Notes: a model not told the origin generated them from the sequence alone. Shown: positions 7,491 through 13,761, counted from the stretch's first letter. The stretch: DNA of 17,446 nucleotides from Nostoc sp. GT001 (GCF_030382115.1 NZ_JAUDRJ010000003.1:6896591-6914036), one strand, 5' to 3'. A program made the numbers and translations.

Positions 7491-7769
7491 AGAAATTGCC
7501 TCAATAAGTTTCCATGAAAGTTAGGAGTGAGTCTCAAGATATACTCACTCGCGTCTCAACCAATTTAGAAGGTCGAGATTCCTTAATTTTTAAAGGAAAT
7601 TTTTACCAGATATGCATAAATAAATTACACAAAACTTATCTATGTGTATCTGTGGTTTTATCTTTATAAAATTGACAAGACAAATTAATCCTCAATCCAG
7701 CATTTCAAATCAAATCAGAAAATGCTGACTGAGAAAATTGTCTAATTCAAATAATCTTGGTTGTAAAGA
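7491..7769. promoter_or_regulatory. Upstream region of the 71-aa gene with a dyad at 7525-7550
   Basis: GAGTGAGT (7525-7532) and ACTCACTC (7543-7550) form a perfect 8-bp inverted repeat spaced by 10 bases, 35 bp upstream of the 71-aa gene; possibly an operator. Next to it, GAAAGTTAGGAGTGA at 7516-7530 occurs again exactly at 10293-10307, so part of the dyad may come from a dispersed repeat. The rest is AT-rich, with no gene seen. Confidence 0.4.
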
Positions 7770-8078
7770 TTAGATTTCACGTTGATATTTTTCTAAAATA
7801 TCAACTAATGTTACTTGGCATTGCAGTGGCAATAAATCACTTAAAGGAAGTTCACTTCTACCGCCGCCAATTTTGACTGTAATTGATTTCAAGACTTTTA
7901 AAACTTGATCTTCACTTACATTGTTGGAAGTAATTAAGGGATACAACTGTTCCGCAACAAGGGTGTGCAGTTTGGCATTAGATAAATAAAGATGCCATTT
8001 GGCAATGTCTATGTAGACATTTTCGCCAATTTCAGCTGCTAGGGCTTCCAGTAGTTCTGTGGTGTTAGTCTTTGCCAT
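7770..8078 (-). CDS. DUF3181 family protein
   Basis: 102 aa. The pattern ELLEALAAEIGENVYIDIAKWHLYL, AKLHTLVAEQLYPL, then GGGRSELPLSDLLPLQCQ matches the DUF3181 family as I remember it, a short family confined to cyanobacteria and relatives. No function is established. The protein is soluble and mostly helical, with one Cys in PLQCQ near residue 88. The ATG follows a weak AGGG 8 bases upstream. It is alone on its strand between a 279-bp gap and a 119-bp gap. Confidence 0.85.
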   Translation of the reverse strand: MAKTNTTELLEALAAEIGENVYIDIAKWHLYLSNAKLHTLVAEQLYPLITSNNVSEDQVLKVLKSITVKIGGGRSELPLSDLLPLQCQVTLVDILEKYQREI

Positions 8079-8197
8079 AAAAATAACCCTACGTTAAGAA
8101 AGAGTGCGAAATCTCAGGCTTTTTTACATTATCGCTCAATTAATAGGCTGATTCTACTACCACAGGTTACAATCGCCCCAGCATCAGCAGTCCGTCT

Positions 8198-8455
8198 TCA
8201 GGTGGATTTAGGTGGAGTTTCGCTGTAATTAGCGATCGCACTAATATAGATCAAATGCACTAATACTATGCCTGTCCAACTTGCAGTAAACAAGGGCAGC
8301 CAGTCCCAGGTAGTGTTTTTCAAGATGTGAAAAAACCATAAGCCAGAATTAATCGTAGCAGCGATCGCTACATGGACAGCAAAATTCATCCGGTCATCAA
8401 TCTTGCGGTAATCAGGGTCTTTGCGATCGGGTTTGCGAGGCCAACGAGGAGGCAT
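8198..8455 (-). CDS. 2TM domain-containing small membrane protein
   Basis: 85 aa. A basic N-terminal stretch (PPRWPRKPDRKDPDYRKIDDR) precedes two membrane segments at roughly 23-46 (NFAVHVAIAATINSGLWFFH) and 52-76 (WDWLPLFTASWTGIVLVHLIY). This fits the 2TM domain family, in which the helices are joined by a short Trp-containing turn and the first helix has a conserved His (here VHVAIA). Its role is unknown. The ATG has no obvious Shine-Dalgarno. It is divergent from the Uma2 gene with 124 bp between the starts. Confidence 0.75.
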   Translation of the reverse strand: MPPRWPRKPDRKDPDYRKIDDRMNFAVHVAIAATINSGLWFFHILKNTTWDWLPLFTASWTGIVLVHLIYISAIANYSETPPKST

Positions 8456-8579
8456 AAATATTTGTTACAGATTTAAATACACCCTACTCATTCTAAGGTT
8501 TTTGGTGCAGTCGTTGCTATTAGACTTCTAGAAGCAGTCATAATTGAATTGCAAGTCAAGAGCCTGTGGGTTAAATCCG

Positions 8580-9251
8580 ATGACAATCTTTGAGCAAATA
8601 GACCCCGATCTCCTCTATCCAGATAGTGACGGCAAACCAATGGCAGACAATACGGAGCAATATCGTTGGATTGTCCTGATTAAGGAGAATTTAGAGATTC
8701 TGTTTGCTAATAATGACAATGTTTTGATTGCAGGAGATTTGCTCTGGTATCCCGTTCGTTCTCGGCTGATTACACCGACTGCACCTGATGTGATGGTTGT
8801 CTTCGGTAGACCAAAGGGAAAACGTCGTTCCTATCGTCAGTGGCAAGAAGACAATATTCCACCGCAAGTAGTCTTTGAGATTCTTTCTTATAGTAATGAT
8901 ACCAAGGAGATGGAGCGTAAGCTGGAGTTTTACGATACCTATGGTGTTGAAGAATACTATTTATACGATCCTGAAAGTTTTCAACTAGATGGCTGGTTGC
9001 GGCAAAACAACCATTTGAATAAGCTATGGCAAATGGATGGTTGGCTCAGTCCCCGTTTGGGAATTAGATTTCAAACGGGGCAGGGAGAATTAGTAATTTA
9101 CCGTCTAGATGGACAGAGATTTTTGAATTCCCTGGAACTCAATCAACGGGCTGAACAGGCTGAGTTATTGCTAGAACAAGAACGTCAGCGCACTGAACAG
9201 TTAGCAGCATATTTGCGTAATCTCGGCATTGATCCTGATAATCTGCCGTGA
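8580..9251 (+). CDS. Uma2 family (DUF820) putative restriction-like endonuclease
   Basis: 223 aa from the ATG at 8580 (MTIFEQIDPDL); an in-frame ATG-like start 12 codons earlier (8544) looks less natural. The family has a PD-(D/E)XK nuclease-like fold, is greatly expanded in cyanobacteria, and is often linked to mobile DNA, with no proven target. Visible motifs: TAPDVMVV with Asp70, QVVFEILS with Glu100, then KLEFYDTYGVEEYYLYDPE at 114-132. The C-terminus, LNQRAEQAELLLEQERQRTEQ, is the coiled-coil tail common to these proteins, ending in LRNLGIDPDNLP. All expected active-site acids are present, so it looks intact. It is followed directly by low-complexity repeats. Confidence 0.88.
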   Translation: MTIFEQIDPDLLYPDSDGKPMADNTEQYRWIVLIKENLEILFANNDNVLIAGDLLWYPVRSRLITPTAPDVMVVFGRPKGKRRSYRQWQEDNIPPQVVFEILSYSNDTKEMERKLEFYDTYGVEEYYLYDPESFQLDGWLRQNNHLNKLWQMDGWLSPRLGIRFQTGQGELVIYRLDGQRFLNSLELNQRAEQAELLLEQERQRTEQLAAYLRNLGIDPDNLP

Positions 9252-9306
9252 CTGGGGAGCAGGGGAGTAGGAAGCAGAGGGGCAGAGGAGCAGGGGAGCA
9301 GGGGAG
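9252..9306. repeat. Purine-rich degenerate repeat (AGCAGGGG type)
   Basis: Imperfect copies of an 8-base GGGGAGCA-like unit occupy the stretch right after the Uma2 stop, with almost no pyrimidines on the plus strand. It leads without a break into the TAATGAG tract. Confidence 0.75.
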
Positions 9307-9516
9307 TAATGAGTAATGAGTAATGAGTAATGAGTAATGAGTAATGAGTAATGAGTAATGAGTAATGAGTAATGAGTAATGAGTAATGAGTAATGAGTAA
9401 TGAGTAATGAGTAATGAGTAATGAGTAATGAGTAATGAGTAATGAGTAATGAGTAATGAGTAATGAGTAATGAGTAATGAGTAATGAGTAATGAGTAATG
9501 AGTAATGAGTAATGAG
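9307..9516. repeat. 30 perfect tandem copies of the heptamer TAATGAG
   Basis: 210 bp of exact 7-bp repetition, with no unit differing. Because 7 is not a multiple of 3, the plus strand has TAA and TGA stops in every frame, while the minus strand (CTCATTA) is open in all three frames and gives an artificial THYSLLI peptide repeat. It belongs to the short tandem heptamer repeats known from Nostoc and Calothrix genomes. Such perfection suggests recent expansion or gene conversion, and the copy number probably varies between isolates. Confidence 0.97.
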
Positions 9517-9655
9517 TTGGAGCAGGGGGACAAGGAGGAATTATTGAACAAGTCTCTCCCAAGTCTTCCCCCTCTTCCTTGTCTACCTTTGTCTCTTCTG
9601 CATACCCAATTCCCAATGCTCAATGCTCAATACCCAATACCCAATGCCCAATAGC
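9517..9655. repeat. Low-complexity DNA and a CCCAAT(G/A) heptamer tract (9605-9653)
   Basis: After a C/T-rich stretch, seven consecutive units follow: CCCAATT, CCCAATG, CTCAATG, CTCAATA, CCCAATA, CCCAATG, CCCAATA. This tract stops two bases before the moaC stop codon. The same heptamer occurs at 14514-14597. No gene is seen. Confidence 0.85.
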
Positions 9656-10165
9656 TTATTGCTTTGCCGACGAATAATCTCCTGATTTCCCGCCACTCTT
9701 ACTTATTAAACGAATTGATTCAATTTGAATCGACTTTTCTAAAGCTTTTGCCATATCGTATAAAGTCAGGGCAGCGACAGAAACGGCAGTTAAGGCTTCC
9801 ATCTCTACACCAGTTTCTGCTTTGGTTTTGACTGTAGCTTGAATTTGATAACCCGGTAGTTGGGGATCGGGTATGATTTCGACTGCGATTTTTTGTAAAG
9901 GCAACGGATGACACAGAGGAATTAAAGTGGCTGTTTGCTTGGCTGCCATAATCCCAGCCAATCTTGCAGTTGCCAACACATCGCCTTTTGCGACATTTCC
10001 GGCTTGAATGGCAGCGAAGGTGGCTGGCAGCATTCGCACTTGAGCAGCTGCTACTGCTTGGCGAATGGTGGGTGCTTTATCAGACACATCAACCATCTGT
10101 GCCTGTCCTTGGGGATCTAAATGAGTTAAGTTGGCAAAATTAGCTGGAAAATTATCTTGCGCCAT
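9656..10165 (-). CDS. moaC: Cyclic pyranopterin monophosphate synthase MoaC
   Basis: 169 aa, full length. MoaC acts with MoaA to turn GTP into cyclic pyranopterin monophosphate, the first step of molybdenum cofactor synthesis (needed, for example, by nitrate reductase). Visible signatures: [14 protein letters not shown] near 24-37; [13 protein letters not shown] at 60-72 with the catalytic-type Lys60; [10 protein letters not shown] at 81-90 with His86; [11 protein letters not shown] at 118-128 with the two Glu of the active site; and LYDMAKAL with Asp137 and Lys140. All key residues are present. No other moa gene is nearby. Its 5' end overlaps the probable -35 box of the divergent tRNA gene, and its 3' end touches a heptamer repeat. 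Confidence 0.96.
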   Translation of the reverse strand: MAQDNFPANFANLTHLDPQGQAQMVDVSDKAPTIRQAVAAAQVRMLPATFAAIQAGNVAKGDVLATARLAGIMAAKQTATLIPLCHPLPLQKIAVEIIPDPQLPGYQIQATVKTKAETGVEMEALTAVSVAALTLYDMAKALEKSIQIESIRLISKSGGKSGDYSSAKQ

Positions 10166-10186
10166 TTGGTTAGAACGTGTTAATAT
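10158..10186 (+). promoter_or_regulatory. Predicted tRNA-Arg promoter overlapping the moaC start
   Basis: TTGCGC (10158-10163), 17 bases, then TAATAT (10181-10186) form a good sigma-70-type promoter that would start transcription a few bases before the tRNA. The -35 box covers the first codons of moaC on the other strand (its ATG is 10163-10165), so the two genes share this DNA. Confidence 0.65.
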
Positions 10187-10199
10187 AGATTGTCGGTGA

Positions 10200-10273
10200 G
10201 GGCGTGTAGCTCAGTGGATTAGAGCACGTGGCTACGAACCACGGTGTCGGGGGTTCGAATCCCTCCTCGCCCG
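10200..10273 (+). tRNA. tRNA-Arg (anticodon ACG)
   Basis: 74 bases fold as a full cloverleaf: 7-bp acceptor stem with one T-T mismatch; D arm GCTC/GAGC with an AGTGGATTA loop; anticodon stem CGTGG/CCACG with loop CTACGAA and anticodon ACG at 10234-10236; variable GTGTC; T arm with the TTCGAAT loop; discriminator G. CCA is not encoded. The first anticodon base would be deaminated to inosine to read CGU, CGC and CGA. A strong hairpin follows at 10294-10335. Confidence 0.95.
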
Positions 10274-10293
10274 TTTTAAAAAGTTAAGAGTTG

Positions 10294-10335
10294 AAAGTTA
10301 GGAGTGATGAGTTAAATTTCATCGCTCCTAACTTT
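10294..10335. terminator. Strong hairpin, likely bidirectional terminator for tRNA-Arg and the MFS gene
   Basis: A 17-bp stem with a single mismatch (AAAGTTAGGAGTGATGA at 10294-10310 against TCATCGCTCCTAACTTT at 10319-10335) closes an 8-base loop. On the plus strand it is followed by TAAGTTTTT. The right arm encodes the last residues of the MFS reading frame. Confidence 0.7.
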
Positions 10336-10954
10336 TAAGTTTTTCAAGGCGTAGGCATCTGGAGCTAGACCTAGTGCAAAGCGCAGTGAGTTGGATAGGT
10401 TTTTGCTTGAATGGGTGAGAAAGAGGGCAAGTGCTAGAGAAGTGATCGCAGCACCGTAGCCAAACATATCGCGGTAGCCTACAAGTTCTGCGATGATACC
10501 CAAAAGAGGAGCAGCGATCGCAATTCCCAAATCAAGTCCAGCTATACATATAGCAAAAATTTTCCCCCGTTCTTGCGGCAGTGAGCGGTCTGCCATCATG
10601 GTAATCATCATCGAGATCAGTGTACCACCACCAGCACCTTCAGCGATCGCAGCCAGTAAGAAAACGATCGGGCTGTAAGCCTGCCACAGCAGTATTAACG
10701 CCAAAACGTAGCAAAAAATCCCAAAGGTAATAAACAAACCCCGCCCGAAGCGATCGCTTGCTTTACCAGCAAATATCCTGATACTAAAACTAGAAATTGC
10801 CGCAGCTGTAAAAAACAGTCCGCCATTGAAGTCCACTTCAGTGGATTTGAGGAACAACGACACAAAGGTATGTACAGCACCAAGAGACAAACCAACCAGC
10901 AACATAACTATAGTTGGAACTCTCACCCGTGGACTGGCCAAAATTTGCCAAAAT

Positions 10955-10984
10955 TTGCGTAGGTGTAGCCCGTCGTAGACATCT
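10955..10984 (-). repeat. Small dispersed repeat, copy 2 (inside MFS gene)
   Basis: Minus strand GATGTCTACGACGGGCTACA then CCTACGCA, translated D-V-Y-D-G-L-H-L-R. It differs from copy 1 by one base in the core. A 10-base direct repeat, CAAAATTTGC, is duplicated right beside it (about 10939-10958) on one side. Confidence 0.8.
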
Positions 10985-11270
10985 TCTCCCTCTGTCTGCT
11001 CCTGCGTTTGCACTGGCGGATTCGTAACTTGTAAAATCCCTAAGAAAGCGACAAAACCCAATTCGGCAGATAACAAAAATAATATTCCGTAACCACTTGT
11101 AGCTTCTAAATACCCTCCCAAGGCTGGGCCAATTGCTAAACCAAGGGGAGTTGCTAGGGTCATGTACCCAATAATTTCGCCACGAGTTTGGGCAGGCGCT
11201 AAATCTGCGACTAAGGCACTGTAGCCAGTGGTAAAAGCCGCAACACTAATGCCGTGAAAAATCCGCACTA

Positions 11271-11276
11271 GGATTA
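11271..11276. repeat. Target site duplication, left copy (GGATTA)
   Basis: GGATTA directly precedes the left end of the insertion sequence and recurs exactly at 12729-12734 after its right end. Flanking bases differ on both sides, so the duplication is exactly 6 bp. Confidence 0.93.
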
Positions 11277-12728
11277 CAATACCTTAGCCAAAATAAGAGG
11301 ATGAGGAGAGAGGGCCGATGTAGTAGAGTTATTGTCTCTCACAACGACAACTCAAAAACTACAATCAGCCCATGTCCGATATCTTATCACTGCTACAATG
11401 CTTGCTACCGCAGATAAACGCTACGACGATGCGGCAATTGAACCAGATAATCCTGGCTATGTTAGCGATGAGCGGACGAGTCACGATGTTGGGAATTTCC
11501 CGTTGGGCAGGCATTGGTGGTAGTTATCGGACGATGTTGCGGTTTTTTCATACAGTAATACCTTGGGCTACATTGTTTTGGCTATTTTTCCGCAAGCATT
11601 TGTTCCGTGCGAATGAGGTATATTTGCTTGCAGGAGATGAAGTTGTAGTCAGTAAATCGGGTAAAAAGACTTATGGATTAGATAGATTCTTTTCTAGCCT
11701 AGCCAATAAACCGATATCAGGATTATCTTTCTTTGTATTATCATTAGTGAGTGTTGAACAGAGGCACTCGTTTCCGATTCAGATAGAACAGGTAATAAAG
11801 AAAGATACTCAAACAAAAAGTACCTCGACAATCGAAAAACCAAACAAAAAAGAAAAGCGTGGGCGTGGACGACCAAAAGGAAGTAAAAACAAAAATAAAA
11901 AGGAAGTGATATTAACATCTGAATTAATACTAATTCAGAAAATGATTGGTTCACTATTCAAGTTATTAGCTAACTCTATTTCCCTCACCTACTTGGTAGT
12001 AGATGGTCATTTTGGTAACAACAATGCTTTGCAGATGGCACGTCTTGTCAACTTGCAGATAATTTCCAAATTGCGCCATGATTCAGCATTATACTTCCCT
12101 TATGAAAATCCTGACTCCAGTAAGCGCTCTCGTCGTAAATACGGTGATAAGCTAGACTATCGTAATATACCTGACAAATACTTATGTAAAAGTGCTATTG
12201 AGGATGATATTCAAACTGATATTTATCAAGCCACTCTTATTCACAAAGAATTTGCCCAAGCTCTCAATGTAGTGATTTTGGTCAAAACCAATCTTAAAAC
12301 TAATGCTTGCAGCCATGTAATTATTTTTTCTAGCGACCTAACTCTGTCATTTGAAAAAATTATCGACTATTACAAACTCCGTTTCCAAATCGAGTTTAAT
12401 TTTAGGGATGCCAAGCAGTTTTGGGGATTGGAAGATTTTATGAACCTGAGCCAAACTGCCGTGACTAATGCTTCTAATTTAGCATTTTTTATGGTCAATT
12501 TATCCCACCATCTTCTCGCTGATTTCCAGCAACTCAATCCCGGTTCTGGCATTATTGACCTTAAGGCTTACCATCGTGGTTTTCGATATGTTCGTGAAAT
12601 GTTAAAAATGCTTCCCGAAATCCCTGAGCCTATTTTATTAACCCAGATTTTTGCCAAGCTTACTTCTTTAGGACGTATTCATCCCGTTTCCACTGGCGTT
12701 GAACCCTCGTAAATTGGCAGAGGTATTG
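11277..12728 (+). mobile_element. Complete IS4-type insertion sequence, 1452 bp
   Basis: Ends found by comparing the two halves of the broken MFS gene. The left end reads CAATACCTTAGCCAAAATA; the right end, reverse-complemented, reads CAATACCTCTGCCAATTTA. The terminal inverted repeats agree at 19 of the first 24 bases. A 6-bp GGATTA duplication flanks the element. It holds one transposase gene (11372-12712), leaving 95 bp on the left and only 16 bp on the right. The YREK signature of the transposase places it in the IS4 superfamily; the exact subgroup needs an ISfinder comparison. Both ends, the duplication and an intact transposase make it look recently active. Confidence 0.93.
11372..12712 (+). 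CDS. IS4-superfamily DDE transposase
   Basis: 446 aa, apparently intact. DDE catalytic residues: Asp89 in LLAGDEVVV, Asp211 in LVVDGHFGNN, and Glu341 within the exact IS4 signature Y-x2-R-x3-E-x6-K (Tyr334, Arg337, Glu341, Lys348: YKLRFQIEFNFRDAK). A lysine/arginine-rich linker at about 157-177 contains GRGRPKGSKNK, an AT-hook-like sequence that may bind AT-rich DNA, between the first two catalytic Asp residues. The N-terminal part (residues 20-80) is helical and probably binds the terminal repeats. The protein stops inside the right terminal repeat region. It is on the strand opposite to the gene it interrupts. Confidence 0.93.
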   Translation: MSDILSLLQCLLPQINATTMRQLNQIILAMLAMSGRVTMLGISRWAGIGGSYRTMLRFFHTVIPWATLFWLFFRKHLFRANEVYLLAGDEVVVSKSGKKTYGLDRFFSSLANKPISGLSFFVLSLVSVEQRHSFPIQIEQVIKKDTQTKSTSTIEKPNKKEKRGRGRPKGSKNKNKKEVILTSELILIQKMIGSLFKLLANSISLTYLVVDGHFGNNNALQMARLVNLQIISKLRHDSALYFPYENPDSSKRSRRKYGDKLDYRNIPDKYLCKSAIEDDIQTDIYQATLIHKEFAQALNVVILVKTNLKTNACSHVIIFSSDLTLSFEKIIDYYKLRFQIEFNFRDAKQFWGLEDFMNLSQTAVTNASNLAFFMVNLSHHLLADFQQLNPGSGIIDLKAYHRGFRYVREMLKMLPEIPEPILLTQIFAKLTSLGRIHPVSTGVEPS

Positions 12729-12734
12729 GGATTA
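12729..12734. repeat. Target site duplication, right copy (GGATTA)
   Basis: Second copy of the 6-bp duplication, immediately after the IS right end TATTG. It pairs with 11271-11276. Confidence 0.93.
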
Positions 12735-13002
12735 ATAACCCAATTGATTTGGTTGACAAGTAACCAAAGGGTGCGATCGCAGCTACGATCGTACCAATCA
12801 ACAAGACAATTTTGCGATCGCGTTCATCGGCTAACCGTCCCAGCATCGGGCGAGATAGCAATAACCCAATGGCAAAACTGCCCATAACAATCCCAATTTC
12901 TTGCTTGCTTGCGCCCACATCATCGATGTAAAGCGGTAGGGTTGGTAAGAGCGAAGATATGCTTGACCAGAATAATAAACCTGCTGTAAATAAAATCAGC
13001 AT
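12729..13002 (-). pseudogene. MFS transporter, N-terminal part (gene split by an insertion sequence)
   Basis: 91 codons of native sequence from the ATG at 13002: a first membrane helix (MLILFTAGLLFWSSISS), a second (IGIVMGSFAIGLLLSRPML), the MFS loop-2/3 motif GRLADERDRK, and a third helix (IVLLIGTIVAAIAPFGYL), reaching SIGLLI at the junction. Past the junction the frame runs into the IS and would add a foreign PIPLPIYEGSTPVETG tail. The remainder of the gene is at 10312-11276, and joining at GGATTA restores Leu92 and the frame. No upstream in-frame ATG exists before a TGA stop, so the start is fairly secure. The upstream region holds paired direct repeats that may control it. Confidence 0.9.
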
Positions 13003-13230
13003 TAGGAGTATGGAAAATCAATACTTTCAGCCTCTAGTCCATTAAAAATGCTCAACTGATGCTCATTTACCTTATTCTCAGTATTTGAGCATTAAGAATT
13101 GATATATTTCCATACTCAGCATTGATGCTCAATAGATGCTCATCCTTTGAGGGAAGAGAGGTAAATTTACCTCTATCCCATGTTCCCACAGTTCCTTCAC
13201 TGATGCTCAACAGATGCTCATCCTTTGTGT
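13003..13230. promoter_or_regulatory. Three ATGCTCA pair sites upstream of the MFS gene, plus an 18-bp palindrome
   Basis: ATGCTCAANNGATGCTCAT occurs at 13048-13066, 13125-13143 and 13203-13221, at intervals of 77 and 78 bp. Each site is two ATGCTCA copies starting 11 bp apart (7-bp repeat, 4-bp spacer). The last two sites agree over 27 bases except one. A perfect 18-bp palindrome starting AGAGGTAAA lies at 13157-13174. The sequences between sites are unrelated. An operator array or a dispersed repeat are both possible. Confidence 0.55.
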
Positions 13231-13256
13231 AAGTCCTGTAATTAATTACAGGACTT
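13231..13256. terminator. Perfect 26-bp palindrome
   Basis: AAGTCCTGTAATT is followed directly by its exact reverse complement, ending in GGACTT and then TCTATT. It can form a hairpin on either strand, between the double-glycine peptide gene and the MFS gene. It could be a terminator or a symmetric protein-binding site. Confidence 0.5.
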
Positions 13257-13489
13257 TCTATTGTCGAAATCTCAGCGCCAGGTATCGGAATGCCTATAAG
13301 TGGCAGAAGTTTTAAAGAGTTTGTTCTAGCTAATAACCCAAGTTGCTAGTTACTCTTATGGGCGATCGCATGAATTGAGTGATATATAACAAGTGCATAT
13401 CAGTCGATAACCCGCAACTTGGGTTAATAGAGCGTTTGACGTAAGTTGTATGAAAAGTGAGGTATGATACGTCAACGAATCACGGTCAA
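13257..13489. repeat. Intergenic region with a 13-bp inverted repeat pair and a small stem
   Basis: TAACCCAAGTTGC (13334-13346) and GCAACTTGGGTTA (13414-13426) are perfect inverted copies 67 bp apart, with weaker agreement outward (CTAATA/TAATAG), so 13331-13430 may be a degraded MITE-like element. TTGACGTA (13436-13443) and TACGTCAA (13468-13475) form an 8-bp stem 15 bases past the peptide gene stop, possibly ending its transcript. No gene seen. Confidence 0.5.
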
Positions 13490-13735
13490 TCAAAATTTAA
13501 CAATTATTACCTCATTATTTTTCGCTCCCAAATTCACTTCTGATTCCCCACCCGGTTGTCCTGAATATGGATCTCCGTCATAATCCACCGCCAATTGTAT
13601 ATCAGCCGCCGACAATTGTATATCAGCCGCAATTCCTCCTGAAAGAGCTAAAGCTTCTTCATCTGAAAGCTCGTAAAACACTTCTTCGCTTAGATCCGTG
13701 ATTAAAAGCTTTGCGGCGTTTTTTTCTGTTCGCAT
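13490..13735 (-). CDS. Putative double-glycine-leader (RiPP/bacteriocin-like) precursor peptide, orphan
   Basis: 81 aa. The N-terminal part, TDLSEEVFYELSDEEALALSGG, ends in Gly33-Gly34 after an acidic amphipathic helix with LSDEE and LSGG, the form of leader cut by peptidase-containing ABC transporters. The predicted core (35-81) begins IAADIQLSAADIQLA, a 7-residue tandem repeat caused by a 21-bp DNA repeat (18-bp identical units at 13592-13609 and 13613-13630), followed by an Asp/Gly/Pro segment (DYDGDPYSGQPGGES) and a C-terminus EVIIVKF. It has no Cys, so no lanthionine or disulfide is possible. The ATG has GAGG nearby; TTACAA, 16 bases, TATTCT lie just upstream (13762-13789). No modification, transport or immunity gene is visible nearby. 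The function is inferred from leader form only. Confidence 0.6.
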   Translation of the reverse strand: MRTEKNAAKLLITDLSEEVFYELSDEEALALSGGIAADIQLSAADIQLAVDYDGDPYSGQPGGESEVNLGAKNNEVIIVKF

Positions 13736-13761
13736 GACTCATTCCTCAACTATACACACAT

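Larger units (their letters stand above)
10312..11276 (-). pseudogene. MFS transporter, C-terminal part (gene split by an insertion sequence)
   Basis: This is the C-terminal three quarters of a 12-helix Major Facilitator transporter. It starts at the insertion junction (VILVRIFHGISVAAF) and runs to a stop at 10312. Many membrane segments are clear, with typical loop motifs such as GRGLFITFG and DRSLPQERGKIFAI. The apparent start at 11268 is a GTG created only by loss of the upstream part. Joined across one copy of the GGATTA target duplication to 12729-13002, it gives one in-frame 410-codon protein, so the disruption is simple and probably recent. Residues 188-197 of the rebuilt protein (DVYDGLHLRK) lie in the central loop between helices 6 and 7 and come from a small dispersed repeat. 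The substrate cannot be told; drug or sugar efflux are both possible. Confidence 0.9.

Noticed and set aside
9307..9516. Tandem tract as a CRISPR array or iteron origin
   Set aside because: The unit is 7 bp with no spacers, no cas or replication gene is near, and sister tracts of the same kind are spread through the window.
9185..9623. Two minus-strand frames of about 140 aa made of repeated THYSLLI
   Set aside because: They are only the reverse reading of the TAATGAG tract, which is open in all minus frames. There is no start signal or domain.
12699..12887. Plus-strand 62-aa frame across the right IS junction
   Set aside because: It spans the IS end and the reverse of the MFS gene, so it exists only because of the insertion.
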